Assembly (NCBI RefSeq): GCF_029873635.1
Contig: NC_080427.1
Coordinates: forward strand, 73,315,348-73,379,347
Length of the DNA: 64,000 nt
Source of the DNA: Malania oleifera
Taxonomy: Eukaryota > Streptophyta > Magnoliopsida > Santalales > Ximeniaceae
Direction of reading: 5' to 3'
The notes under the pieces are model-generated. The model made no database searches. It was not told the DNA's origin and was given only the letters and a program-made list of their open reading frames with translations. Numbering within the stretch: the stretch's first letter is position 1; the number at the start of each line of letters is the position of its first letter. Below are positions 48,650 through 60,693 of this stretch, one piece after another. The translations under genes and the position numbers were made by a program.

Positions 48650-51147
48650 TGCAATAATCCAAAAATAAAAAAATAAAAAAAATAAAAAAATAAAAAAATT
48701 AAAATTATTAATCAATTAATTAGTTAAACATTATTAAATTAATTAATTAAATAAAGAAATAAAAGGAATAGTGTAGAAAAGAAAAAAATTAAAATAAAGA
48801 TATATAAATATATATAAGGTTATTATATAATATAAGTTAAAGTAGATATATATGTAAATATATATAAATAATATCAAAACAATATATATTAAATGTAATA
48901 GGATGGATTGTATTTTAATTTGAAATCCATTTCCATCTTCTTCATCAGCCGCCTCTCTGCATCTCTCTCAGTCTCCCACTCTCCATCACTCTCCTCTGTC
49001 TCCGTCCCTCTCTTCTCCATTTCTCGGCGGATATTTGGTCGATCGAGAAATGGAAGGTACCGTTGGGTTTCTAGTTCTGTCATTGATATTTCTACAAAAG
49101 CGGATTTATCGTGGGAGCGGCGTAGGCACCACTCCTTGGGAAAGGTATATTTCCTCTAAATTCTTAATTTCTCCTTAAATCTGCCATTAAATTGATGATC
49201 AGGCACCACCACGGGGTCCTAGTCATGATCGTCGTCATTTTGGGATGAGTAAATTTTCAATTGAGATTTTTTAAGCCCCACTCTAAAGCGAGAGTGAGAT
49301 TTGGAAAATTAGGTAAATTGGTTATATTTGAGGGTATAATTATTTATTTGAAATTTATGGGCATAGGAAATATTAAAATATTATTTAATTTAGGATTAAT
49401 TCAATGAAATTAGGATTTTTGATTTAGGGCTAGGGTGAGCGCCACAGGTATTTTTCAGGGTCCCTGTTGGCGCAGTTCAAGAAACCAGGTAAGGAAAAAC
49501 ATATGTGTTAAACTAGAATTTTTATGAATTTAATGGAAATTGAATTGTGTTATATATACGTGTAAATGTTTTGGTTTGAGTTTAAAATGCCAACCATTTA
49601 AATTATGTTTTTCCGAGTTTATGACTGTTTATTAGATACGTACATACAAAAATGAACTGATGAAAGTGAAAAATATTTTTAGGATAATTATGTAAGAAAT
49701 AAAAGGTATTTTTCAGTATATAAATGTTAAATGTTGGTTGACTTATTTTACATGTAATGTATGAATTTTATTGCTAAATTGTGTGGCATGAGTAAATGTA
49801 AGTTTTGTGCAAATATATGTTAAATGTATGAGATGCAGGCTAAGTAAGTAAAGCATTAAGAATGAAATATGATATGAACCATGCTGCTTGTGTATGTTAA
49901 TGCAACCATGTAAATATATGACAGCTGAAAGCCGTGTCAGCATATTCTAGTGCATTTTTATGTGGACTAACTGATGACAGCTAAAAGCAGCCATGTTAAC
50001 AGATTCTAGCGCATTTCTATGTTGACTAACTAATGACGGCTAAAGAGCGGTTGTAGTTTGAATGAATGAAATGGCAATGAAATGACAATGAAATGAAATG
50101 TGAAATGTGAACGATGTAAATTGGAAAAAGTCACTTAAAGTGAAATGCAACGCAATATTTAAGTTATGAGCATGAACATATGTGAATGGTTGAATAATGA
50201 CAAAAAGAATAATGTATTATGATATTAGAAGTATTTATGCTAATAGAATATGTTACAATTGGGGCAGGACATACTCTTTGCCCAGGGCTTGCTGAGAAAA
50301 GCGAGTGCACTAGTAGTATCAGATGTAGCAATAGGCTGCTTAACTTACTAGGTTAGAGGGAACCTACTTGTATGGGCAGGTAGATTTTCCTATCCTTGAG
50401 GCCTTCATTGGTAAACCTTTGTTTGAATTGTGTGAGTACGAGGTCAATTTAACACTAGAGGGCTTACTGAGTAAGGTGAGTGCCCTAATATGCTTCAATA
50501 GTGACCTTCGGGTTGCCAAATATATCAGAGCAGAGGGGTGCTACTTGTATGGGTGGGTAATCACCCCTATCCTTAAGTAATCTCATGGGTAAAATACATG
50601 ACATGTGTTTTAATAGGATCAGAGAATGATTTCAGAAATTATGTTAACGATTTTCAAATGTTAAATATTATATTATTCTATAAGCTAATGTTAGCCACAT
50701 GCTGTTTTAATATATTGTTTCTTCCCTTACTGAGATGTGTCTCACCCGAATATGAATTTATCTTTTTCAGGATTTCCTCGAGATCGAGCTTAGAGAGCTC
50801 GAGGTTTTATAGCATTTTTGGGAAATAGAAAGAGAAAAGGGTATATTTTTATGTTAATTTTGAGATGTATATTTTATGTTTTATGTTTTTTGTATTGAAG
50901 TCTTTAGATAGATGAATAGTTGTGAATACTGGTATTTGCAATTTTTGTTTTGGAGACATGTATATATGTGATTACATGTGGTAAATAGTTAATTTGGATT
51001 GTGGATAGGAATAGTAAACTCTGGTATTATATTTGTGGAGATTATATTAATGTTTTCTGCTGTGTACATGATGTTAGAATGTGGATTATCAAGTAAATGA
51101 ATGGATTAGTAACACTCCAGGCCCACGTAGGGGGTCGGGGCGTTACA
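48650..51147 (+). repeat. X LTR 2, uninterrupted
   Basis: 2498 bp, the only complete copy of this LTR in the window. It starts TGCAATAATCC (T to C at base 3) and ends GGGGCGTTACA. It contains AT-rich candidate TATA boxes near 48800-48815, a CT-rich block at 48940-49020, the 60-bp repeat (49919-50060), an internal ~170-bp duplication (50270-50580), and a dyad CCTCGAGATCGAG / GAGCTCGAGG at 50776-50805. Confidence 0.88.
49489..50770 (+). other. Putative intron inside X LTR 2
   Basis: Donor CCAG/GTAAGGAA (GT at 49489-49490) and acceptor CTTTTTCAG/GATT (AG at 50769-50770), 1282 bp; 377 bp remain to the LTR end. LTR 3 keeps the donor (61799-61800) but is truncated about 40 bp into the intron. Confidence 0.45.
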
Positions 51148-51588
51148 GATGGTATCAGAGTAATGTCCAGCCGGAAGTGTAATTAGATTCATATCACCTG
51201 GTTATGGAATTATTAGAGTATTAGGTTAGGGATGATTTATACCAGAGTATAGGATTGAGTTGCGAGAAAGATAGGGATTGGTAGATTAAGATACCATTAG
51301 GAATTATGAGTTCTGTTTCATAAGTTTGGGAGCAGAAATCCCTTAATGGTCTTCTGTGTTTTTATGAAGAAGTAGCTAGCTTTAGAAAATAATGGTAAAT
51401 CCATTGATGGTGATGTTTTCGAGTAGAGAAGTTAGAACTTGGAATTTAAACTCGATGGTTAGGTTAGTTGATTTAGGGAGAAAAATCTATGAAGAAGAAT
51501 AATTTAGGTGTTGTGGTTTAACGGTTTGTGGTCAACTTGGGTTTTTGATATTTAAATTGGAGTATATGGAAATGTGTGGTATGATGTT

Positions 51589-53842
51589 TTTTGGCCCTAT
51601 AGGTCACGTTCGGTTTTGATAATGTCAAATACTCATTGTATTTAATGCATGTTTGAGGTTATGTGTAGGTACTCAAATTGGCAGATTATGATGATAGCAC
51701 AAAGAGAGAGTGAAGTTGAAGACCCAATATTTATGTGTTGTATTTCATTTCATTATTATTGAAAGGGTATGTAATATTCATTAGGGCTTGGTTTGTAATA
51801 ATCACACACACATCACCTGCATGATCTGATGAGTAAGCTCAAAACAAAAAATGACTAAAATGGACCTTAGGGAACACCCTTTGGTTGACCAACATTGGAT
51901 TTTTTTGGTGCTCTCAAAAGGCCTAGAATGACCCTAGGACACTTACCCACTAACTTGTATGTGTTAGTCATTTGAATAGGGTGTTTGTTGCATGAAATAG
52001 GACCGAATTACACAAAATGTGCACCTTCGGTCGACTGACCTGAACAGTTCATTTTGTCTCTAATCGACCGAAACCGGTCTGGGTCAACAAGGTTACTACA
52101 GCTCGGTCGACTGAGCTATGTCAGTTCAGTTGGCCCTGGTCGACCAAACCTCCTTAAAGTCAACAATTTGACTTCCTAGTCGACCGAGCATGTATTGTAC
52201 TGCACCGACCTGGTCGACCGAGTTCCCACGTGTGGGAACCCAATCGTCTAGTCAACCGAGTTCCCACGTGTGGGAATCCAATTGTTTGGTCGACCGACCG
52301 GCTAGTTCATTTTCACCCTGGTCAATCGAATCTCGGACATACTGAAAAATTGCCTCAGACATACATGTTCGGTCAATCGAGAGGGTAGTTCATTTTTTGC
52401 CCAGTCGACCGAACCCCAAGAACCTAGGTCGGCCAAACTTGTCTTTGTCGATCGGTGCTCTCGGGTTGCTCCGAATTTTTAACTATAGGTAGCTTTTTTA
52501 AATGAGGTTAAATTAATTAAATAATGTTAAAACTTTCCTACTTATTCCACATGTCTCCCTAATGGTTATATTTTTGGGGAAGTCTATAAATACCCCCTTA
52601 TTTGGAATAATTAGTTTGAGATTAACAATCTTGATTAAGAAAATTCTCTGAAATTCCCAAAACCCATAATACTCATTTCCAAGCTCCATACACTCATACT
52701 TACCATCTCTTTTTGCAAAACTCCTTCGTAAGTGAGATTTGAGTGTTGTTTTGCTTTAAGGATTGCTCTCTCAAGATTGTGTTTGTGTGAAATTATTTTA
52801 TTTGAGAGCACATCCTCACTTGTTCTTAGGGAGCTTTATAAATAAGTCTTTCCTAAGAAGACTTCGTTGGAGCTTCTGAGTTTTGCATAATCATTGCAAT
52901 ATCTTGAGAAGTTTGTATTTGATTTTGGTTGCAAAAATTCTTTTCAAATCACTTTCAAATATCTAGTGTGTTTCATCTTGATAAATCTTTGTAGATATAT
53001 TTGTTTGCGTGATAAAAATCTTTGTTGCAAAGATTAAAAATCTTTTTGCAAACCAAGCATATACATTACTAGAACATCATACGATTGAGAAAATCCACTG
53101 ATTGAAATATACATATATATTGTTTGGCTAATATCTTTGTTTGGGAACTTAGATTGAATACATCTTGTGATACAAAGATTATAGTGATTGCACTCTCACG
53201 CACTGATTACATCGATAGAAAATATTTATTTGAGTGTTGATATATTAAACCACATTGATCTTACTTATTATATCCTATTGGTGGTGTATGTGATTGCACG
53301 TAACTGGGTACACATCTACTTCACTTGAAAGCATAATCACTGTACCATTTCATTGATTGTGAACATACTGCTGCATTTCCAGGCACGAGGCCTGAAGAGG
53401 GAGACTAACCCTTTGAAATAGTCCCAGATTGGCTTAGACCCAGTTAGGAAAGCTAAAAGCACCATCCTGTTAAGGCGTGTAGGTTAAGGTCAGCCCTGTG
53501 CTAATTGACCTGGTTGTAATCAGTGCCGCTCCACCCGTTAACTGAGCTATTAGTGGAATCCTCGGGCTTGTGAGCTAGAGGCGGGGACGTAGACATAGTT
53601 GGCCAAACCCCGATAACATATCATGTGCCTTGTTTATAGTTCTGCACTTTATATTTATTGCACATGTATGTTATGGTGTGAATGATGTGCTTGATTTAAA
53701 TTTTCGCATATTATATTATTGGCACATTTGGAATTGCATAGAAAGACCCTACGTTGCATTATACGAGTATTTCATTTAACCTAGGAGATAAATTTTAAAA
53801 TTCCAATTCACCCCCCCTCTTAGGAATACACCAATTCTAACA
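51589..53842 (+). repeat. E4 5' LTR
   Basis: 2254 bp. The first bases are changed (TTTTGGCCC for TGTTGACCC); it ends CAATTCTAACA. A C-rich tract, TTCACCCCCCCTCTT, lies near the end (53806-53821), as in many Sirevirus-like LTRs. Confidence 0.9.
52015..52592 (+). promoter_or_regulatory. E4 5' LTR: GGTCGACC array, G-box palindromes and TATA box
   Basis: About 14 GGTCGACC-type sites at 52027-52455, including GCTCGGTCGACTGAGC (52102-52117). Two near-palindromes GTTCCCACGTGTGGGAA with a CACGTG G-box lie at 52222-52239 and 52260-52277. TATA box TCTATAAATA is at about 52583-52592, about 130 bp downstream. Confidence 0.68.
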
Positions 53843-53896
53843 ATTGGTGTCAGAGCCTCGTAGCAATGACTTAAATGTTTTTGCTAAAAGATCAAG

Positions 53897-55153
53897 ATGG
53901 CTCAAATTGGTGTATCCCCATTCGGTGAGAGACAGTCACCTTTCAATCCTCCTATATTTTGTGGTGTCGATTACACCACGTGGAAAATTAGAATGAGCGT
54001 TTTCATAAAATCTATGAACTGGAGGGCCTGACAGGTGATTATAAATGGAATTTGTATACATGTAGAAAATGATATTACTTTAATGTATGCAAATTCATAT
54101 GCCATGGATTTATTATACTGTGCTTTAGCTACTGATATTCTCCATGAGATTATGGTATATAGTAGTGCACAGGAAATCTGGGTTGAGCTAGAAAAGAGAT
54201 ATGGAGAGACCCAGGAAAAAGAAATTGCCACTCCAAACGATGATCAAGTAGTGGCTAATCATAAACAGGTTGCATTAGTAGATGATGAGGTATATAAATC
54301 TTACCCTACCTTATTTACTGATTCATGTAGTGAAGAATGTGATGATTCTTATACTGAAACTTATGATATATCTTATGTTGAATCATCGGTTGCCCCTAAT
54401 GACTGCTTTGACAATGATGCATGTACTAATTCATGTGATGTTTACTGTGATGATTCTTGTGCTAAATCATGTGATGTGTTAAATGCTGAATCATCTGTTG
54501 AATATTATAATAATTCTGTTGTTGATGTATGCGATGATTCTTATGAAAAATTTTGTGATATATCTTATAATGAGTCATCGACTGTTTCCGATAATGATAC
54601 TGTATGCATTGATTCATATGATAGTTATAGAGATAAATCTTGTATTGAATCATGCTATGAGTTTTATGATGGAAGCATGTCATTGAATAGACAACTGGAA
54701 AATGATTCATTTAAAATTCATAAGTCTCTAGTTGGAATGTCTAACCATAAAATGCTTTTGAAAATTCAAAACAAAAGGTTGGCTAAACAATTAAAGGAAA
54801 TAAAAGATTATCATGCCACCTTAGAGAAGAAAAGCATGAAGAAAATATTGAAAATAATATGCCAGGAGGAAGAAATGGGAGATGATAAATCCTCAGGTCG
54901 TAAAAAGAAAAATCTTTTTAAAAAGGGTTTAAAATCACTTAATGAATCTCATACAAATTTTTATGCCTCATCGAGTAAACATAATATTAGTAAGCATAAC
55001 CTTTCACGAAAATTCAAAACTTGCTTACAACATAAAAGAAAAGGGCACAGTAGGTTTAGTTGTTTAACTAGAAGTGCCAAAGGCATGGAAAAAGAAATGA
55101 AATGGATAATCAGTAACGCACACCCCGTAGGACCTAAGGAAAAATGGATTTAA
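53897..55153 (+). pseudogene. E4 Copia gag with one premature stop and novel Cys/Asp/Ser repeats
   Basis: Frame of 419 codons from ATG 53897 (MAQIGVSPFGERQS) to TAA 55153, open apart from a TGA at codon 45 (54029-54031), where relatives have Trp. Residues 1-100 are Copia gag (FCGVDYTTWKIRM, DLLYCALATDILHEIM, SAQEIWVELEKRYGE). The UBN2-like second half is missing. Residues of about 140-270 form three tandem repeats of about 28-36 residues with pattern CDDS[YC]x[EK]x[YC]D[IV]...ESS. A short coiled coil follows (KIHKSLVGMSNHKMLLKIQNK), then a single knuckle CLQHKRKGHSRFSC in which the second Cys is His, and the tail VGPKEKWI. No pol follows. The near-intact frame suggests recent or selected coding. 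I do not recognise the repeat. Confidence 0.82.
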
Positions 55154-56389
55154 ATTAAGATAATCAAATTAGTTAATTCTTCCTTAGATCCTAGGTTTAG
55201 GTTTAGGGGGTAGTGATGACGATAGGCTCGGGAAGTGGTGCGCACTTAAAATTCTTTGAAAATTTAGCCAATACGAAAAGTCATGAAAAATATTTAATCT
55301 AATCACTTAATAAAGAAATATCATGATGATTAGATAAAATATGAAAACATTGGCTGTAGCATAATTGAATGAAATCCACTTCCAAATGGACATGACATCT
55401 ATGCCTGATATTTAATTCTAAATGCTTAACTCATGCTTAAAGATAAACATCCTAAGTTAAGCATACTTTTGTCCATTGCATAAGATTGAGTTTTAGGGAT
55501 CCATCTTATATCATATATCATTATACCTCAAACTCACTTTTGAGTATGAAAAGCCTAAATCAAAATCAAGTCATCACTCTTGGCTTAAAACACTATTGAT
55601 CATAAATGACTAATATATACTGAGTGCTTCTCATAGTTGTAACCAAATTAGAGGTATCCACTAAGGGATTGGTCCCTTTGAGTTTAACTTGTAAATCCTT
55701 TAATTTTGGTTTAATCCCTCCATAGGAAATCTTTACCATACCACGATCATATCCAGTAAAGATTTATCCTTCTAGTGGTTTGTATCCTTGCTCTAATTTA
55801 TGATCATCTTTAGAGGATACCCTCCATTTGTGGAAAATGAGAAATACCCAAAAAGAGCTTCGTTCAAATAAATTCATATACTCATCAACGCTCTTTGCCT
55901 AAGCAGTTGGACTTATTCAATTCCACGTGAATATCTTGAATCTTGTCCACTCAAAATGAATACTCTTCAAACTTAACATAAAGTTTAATCCTTAAGAGTA
56001 TTTACTCATTTTAGCTCCACATGCTCTCAAAATTTAAGTCAAAATCTTTAGAGCTTCATCTTCATGAATTAAGTTAAATGGCTAACATGATTGGCCATAG
56101 GTTTCAACATATATGAAAATGCAATAACTAAGAAACCTATGCATAAATGTTAAGAAATAAAAGCCATTTGAACTTGGGCCTCTATCATATATTGAAATTC
56201 ATAAGTAAAGATGCAGACATAGGCTTATCATACTTAAACGAATGTACGTTGTGACTATTTGGTCAAATAAGCCTAAAGCATTCACGCCAAAATTAAACCA
56301 TTAAAAATCTTAGGAACCTTGGCTTAAAATATTTGGAGATGAAAAAGACATAAATTGAATAAGTGCATAACTCAGGGGGAGCATTTATT

Positions 56390-56434
<45 letters not shown>

Positions 56435-57570
56435 AATGCTCTCATATTCTTATATCATTTATACCTTTATTCCTATATGTGCATAGCATTGTAGCACACT
56501 ATCCATGATTTGATTAAAGGCTAAAATTTCTTTGATAGTTTATATCTCTACTATTGAGCTATACTGAATATCTTAAGTTGATCATACTACTGAATTGCAT
56601 GCTTGTGTTGAAAGCCTCCTACATGGCAGATGAAGTGATATATTTTGCATGCTTGTTGCGGATATTAGGTTGTTGCTTGCTTTACATGGTTTATCTGTTG
56701 AAAACAACTCACTATCAGATACTGGTTTTATGGGAAACTATCCTATATAGAAACAGCATGTTGCCGAAATCTCGTCAAGATTTTCCCATATAAAACCTTG
56801 TGCTAAAGATGATTATGATAAAATTAATATTAAGACATTTTTGAAAGGATGAGTGAAACCAAATACATAATTAAACTTCAACCTCATATAATCATCTAAT
56901 GATTAGGGAGCTCAGCTCCATCCCTATAGGAAGCATATAAATGATCCATATGCATCACTTTCATTTATTAAATATCAAGGCTCTTAAGAATACCCTAAAC
57001 ATTATATCCTGTGCTTAAAGTCTTATGATTTGATATGGAATGTTCTTGGGTCATGAACATTATTGCATGCCTCAATATATACTCTTTGACGCATCTATGG
57101 TCTATAGGGATAACTATACTAATGAAGTGACAAATGCAATTGACAAATACTCAGTATAGTTGATTTTAAAGATTTGGATTGATGGCTTATACTACGAATT
57201 ATAATGATATTAATCTTTAGTTAGTATAAGTAGTTAAAGAATCTAAGCACGTACTCAAATTGATAGGGGGAGCATCTAAACATAGATTCCTATTTTGTTT
57301 TGCTCACAAATATGTTTAGCTTAGATATATTTTTGAATTGAGTATGGTATGTGCTTAACTAAAATATGTTGATTAGCCACAATCATTTTCTTTACCATAT
57401 GATCTTGCATGTGATTGTTAAACATTTAGGATCATTATGGTTATATTTTTCTGGTCTTTCTTAATCTTGTACTTAATGAAATACTAGAAAAATAGTGCTT
57501 GCATTGTCTTCAAAGCTTCTTTTTCAGCAAGCACACCCCCAGCACCATTTTGCAAACATCATAAGGGGGA

Positions 57571-57627
<57 letters not shown>

Positions 57628-58411
57628 TTATTTATTTGTTGTAATACTTTATGGAAAAAACTATTTTTAAAACTCAAACTTTTTATCTTACCTCATTATT
57701 ATTATTATATACGTATATGTCTTAAAGTCACAAAACTGGTTCGGTAATTTTATATGAAAATGCATGCGAACTAGTTAGACTGTGTTTATGCTCAAACTTC
57801 CTTTTTGGTATCATATGCCGTGTGCTTTTAACTCAAATCTTTCACGGGTCTTATGATATGTGTCAATTGAAATGGTTTGTGCATAGCTATGGTCTAATTC
57901 TGTTTGTCATGTCATTTAAATCATTTAAATGACCAGTTGTATAGTTTATGTGCTAAATTGCTAAAGTTATCTTTGTCATTCATTTTGCATTGTAGGCTAT
58001 TCTATCTCTTGAATGATTAAAAGTTATACTTCTATTTCATGTTTTGAGAATACTGAATTGTTTGAGTAGTTGTGGACAAATTGCTAGGTTTTATAAGCTT
58101 AAATAGGTCATTGTTTATATAGGATTTGTTTTGGAAAGTCCTATTTTCAAACGGCACTACTGAAATTTTTCAAAAACTTTCCAAAACTTACAGTGTATAA
58201 ATATGTCATTTATCCATTGCCTAGAGTTCTTAATTATTATGGCTTTTTTTGCTGTTGCTAAAAGGGGGAGATGGAGAGGCAAAAATAATTGGGTTAAAAA
58301 AAATTGGGTTAAAAATTGATTTTCTTTAATGCATATTGATAAAGGGAGCCTTCTTAGGCTTATACCCATATTTTTGTTTGATGTATTTGTTATCATCAAA
58401 AAGGGGGAGAA
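55154..58411 (+). other. E4 non-coding region with a ladder of polypurine tracts
   Basis: 3.26 kb without a pol frame. AGGGGGAG-type tracts lie near 56374, 57266, 57556, 58262 and 58400, the last bordering the 3' LTR. TA microsatellites lie at 56395-56431 and (GT)n(TA)n at 57570-57622. The length suggests that pol once occupied this place, or that filler took it over. Confidence 0.7.
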
Positions 58412-60693
58412 TGTTGACCCTATAGGTCACGCCCGATTTCGATAATGACAAATACTCATTGTATTTAATGCATGTTTGAGGTTATGTGCAGGTACTCAAA
58501 TTGGCAGATTATGATGATAACACAAAGAGAAAGTGAAGTTGAAGACCCAATATTTATGTGTTGTATTTCATTTCATTATTATTGAAAGGGTCGGTAATAG
58601 TAATTAGGGTTTGGTTTGTAATAATCACACACACATCACCTGCATGATCTGATGAGTAAGCTCAAAATAAAAATGACTAAAATGGACCTTAGGGAACACC
58701 CTTCGGTTGACCGGCGCCGGAATTTTTGGTGCTCTCAAAAAGGGGTAGAATGACCGTAGGACACTCACCCACTCATTTGCATGTGTTAGTAATTTGAATA
58801 GGGTGTTTGATGCATGAACCAGGACCGAATTGCACAAAATGTGCACCTTCGGTCGACTGACCTGAATAGTTCATTTTGTCCTTGATCGACCGAACTCGGT
58901 TTGGGTCAAGAAGTTGACTACAGCCCGGTCGACTGAGCTATGTTAGTTCATTTGACCCCAGTCGACCGAACCTCCCTGAAGTCAACAATTTGACTTCCTA
59001 GTTGACTGAGAATAGTTTGTACTACACCAACCTGGTCGACCGAGTTCTCATGTGTGGGAACCCAACGGTCTGGTTGACCGACCGGTTAGTTCATTTTCAC
59101 TCTACTCGACCGAACCTCGGACATACAAAAAAATCGCATCAGACATACTTTTCCGGTCGACCGAGAGGGTAGTTCATTTTTGGCCCGGTCGAGCGAACCC
59201 CAAGAACATGGGTTAATCGAACTTGTCCTGGTCAACTGGTGCTCTCGGGTTGGTTTGAATTTTTTACTACAGTTAACTTTTTTAAACGAGGTTAAATTAA
59301 TTAAATAATGTTAAAAATTTCCTAATTATTCCACGTGTGTCCCTAATGGTTATTTTTTTGGGGAAGTCTATAAATACCCCCTCATTTGGAATAATTAGTA
59401 TGAGATTAACAATCTTGATTAAGAAAATTCTCTGAAATTTCCAAAACCCATAATACTCATTTCCAAGCTTCATACACTCATACTTACCATCTCTTATTGC
59501 AAAACTCCTTCGTAAGTGAGATTTGAGTGTTGTTTTGCTTTAAGGATTGCTCTCTCAAGATTGTGTTTGTGTGAAATTATTTTATTTGAGAGCATATCTC
59601 CAAGTGTTCTTAGAAGGCTTTATAAATAATTCTTTCCTAAGAAGACTTCATTGGAGCTTCTGAGTATCGCATAATCATTGCAATATCTTGAGAAGTTTGT
59701 ATTTGATTTTAGTTGCAAAAATTCTTTTCAAATCACTTTCGAATATCTAGTGTGTTTCATCTTTATAAATCTTTGAAGAGATATTTGTTTATGTGATAAA
59801 AATATTTATTGCAATATCCATTGATTTATATCATTCGTTGAATACAAAGATTAAACTCTTTTTGCAAACCAAACATATACATTACTAGAGCATCATACGA
59901 TTGAGAAAATTTGCTAATTGAAATATACATATATATTGTTTGGCTAATATCTTTGTTTGGGAACTTAGATTGAATGCATCTTGTGACACAAAGATTATAG
60001 TGATTGAAATCTCACGCACTGATTACATTGATAGCAAATATTTGTTTGAGAGTTGATATATTAAACCACATTGAGCTTACTTATTATATCCTATTAGTGG
60101 TGTATATGATTGCGCGTAACTGGGTACACATCTGCTTTATTTGAAAGCATAATCACTGTACCATTTCATTGACTGTGAACATATTGCTGTATATCTAGAT
60201 ACGGGCCTGAAGAGGGAGACTAGCCCTGTGAAATAGTCCTAGATTAGCTTAGACTCGATTAGGAAAGTTAGGTGCGCCATTTTGTTAAGGTGTGTAGGTT
60301 GAGGTTACCCTCGCTAATTGACCTGGTTGTAAAGATTGAGGTCAGCCCTGTGTTAATTAACCTAGTTGTAATCAGTGCCACTCCACCTGTTTAGTGAGAT
60401 ATTAATGGAATCCTCGGACTTGCGAGTTAGAGGTGGGGACGTAGGCACAGTTGGCCGAACCCCGATAACATATCGTGTGTCTTGTTTATAATTCTGCACT
60501 TTATATTTATTGCACATGTATGTTATGGTGTGAATGATGTGCTTGATTTAAATTTTTGCATGTTATATTTTTGGCACATTTGAAATTGCATAAAAAGACC
60601 CTAGGTTGCATTATATGGGTATTTCATTTAACCTAGGAGATAAATTTTATAATTCTAATTCACCCCCCTCTTGGGAATACACCAATTCTAACA
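58412..60693 (+). repeat. E4 3' LTR
   Basis: 2282 bp, starting TGTTGACCCTATAGGTCAC and ending CCAATTCTAACA. TATA box TCTATAAATA is at 59367-59376. It contains a duplicated stretch (CTAATTGACCTGGTTGTAA and a close copy) near 60310-60375 that is single in the 5' LTR. Confidence 0.9.
58840..59376 (+). promoter_or_regulatory. E4 3' LTR: GGTCGACC array and TATA box
   Basis: About 13 sites at 58851-59240. The G-box palindrome has decayed (GTTCTCATGTGTGGGAAC, about 59044-59061) and occurs once instead of twice. TATA is about 125 bp downstream. An isolated outer site is near 58703. Confidence 0.66.

Noticed and set aside
54462..54710. 82-codon minus-strand frame rich in His, Tyr and Met
   Set aside because: Antisense shadow of the Cys/Asp/Ser repeats of E4 gag.
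56554..56793. 79-codon plus-strand hydrophobic frame in E4 as an envelope-like protein
   Set aside because: Short, AT-driven hydrophobicity, no signal peptide pattern or partner frames; not enough to call an env-like gene.
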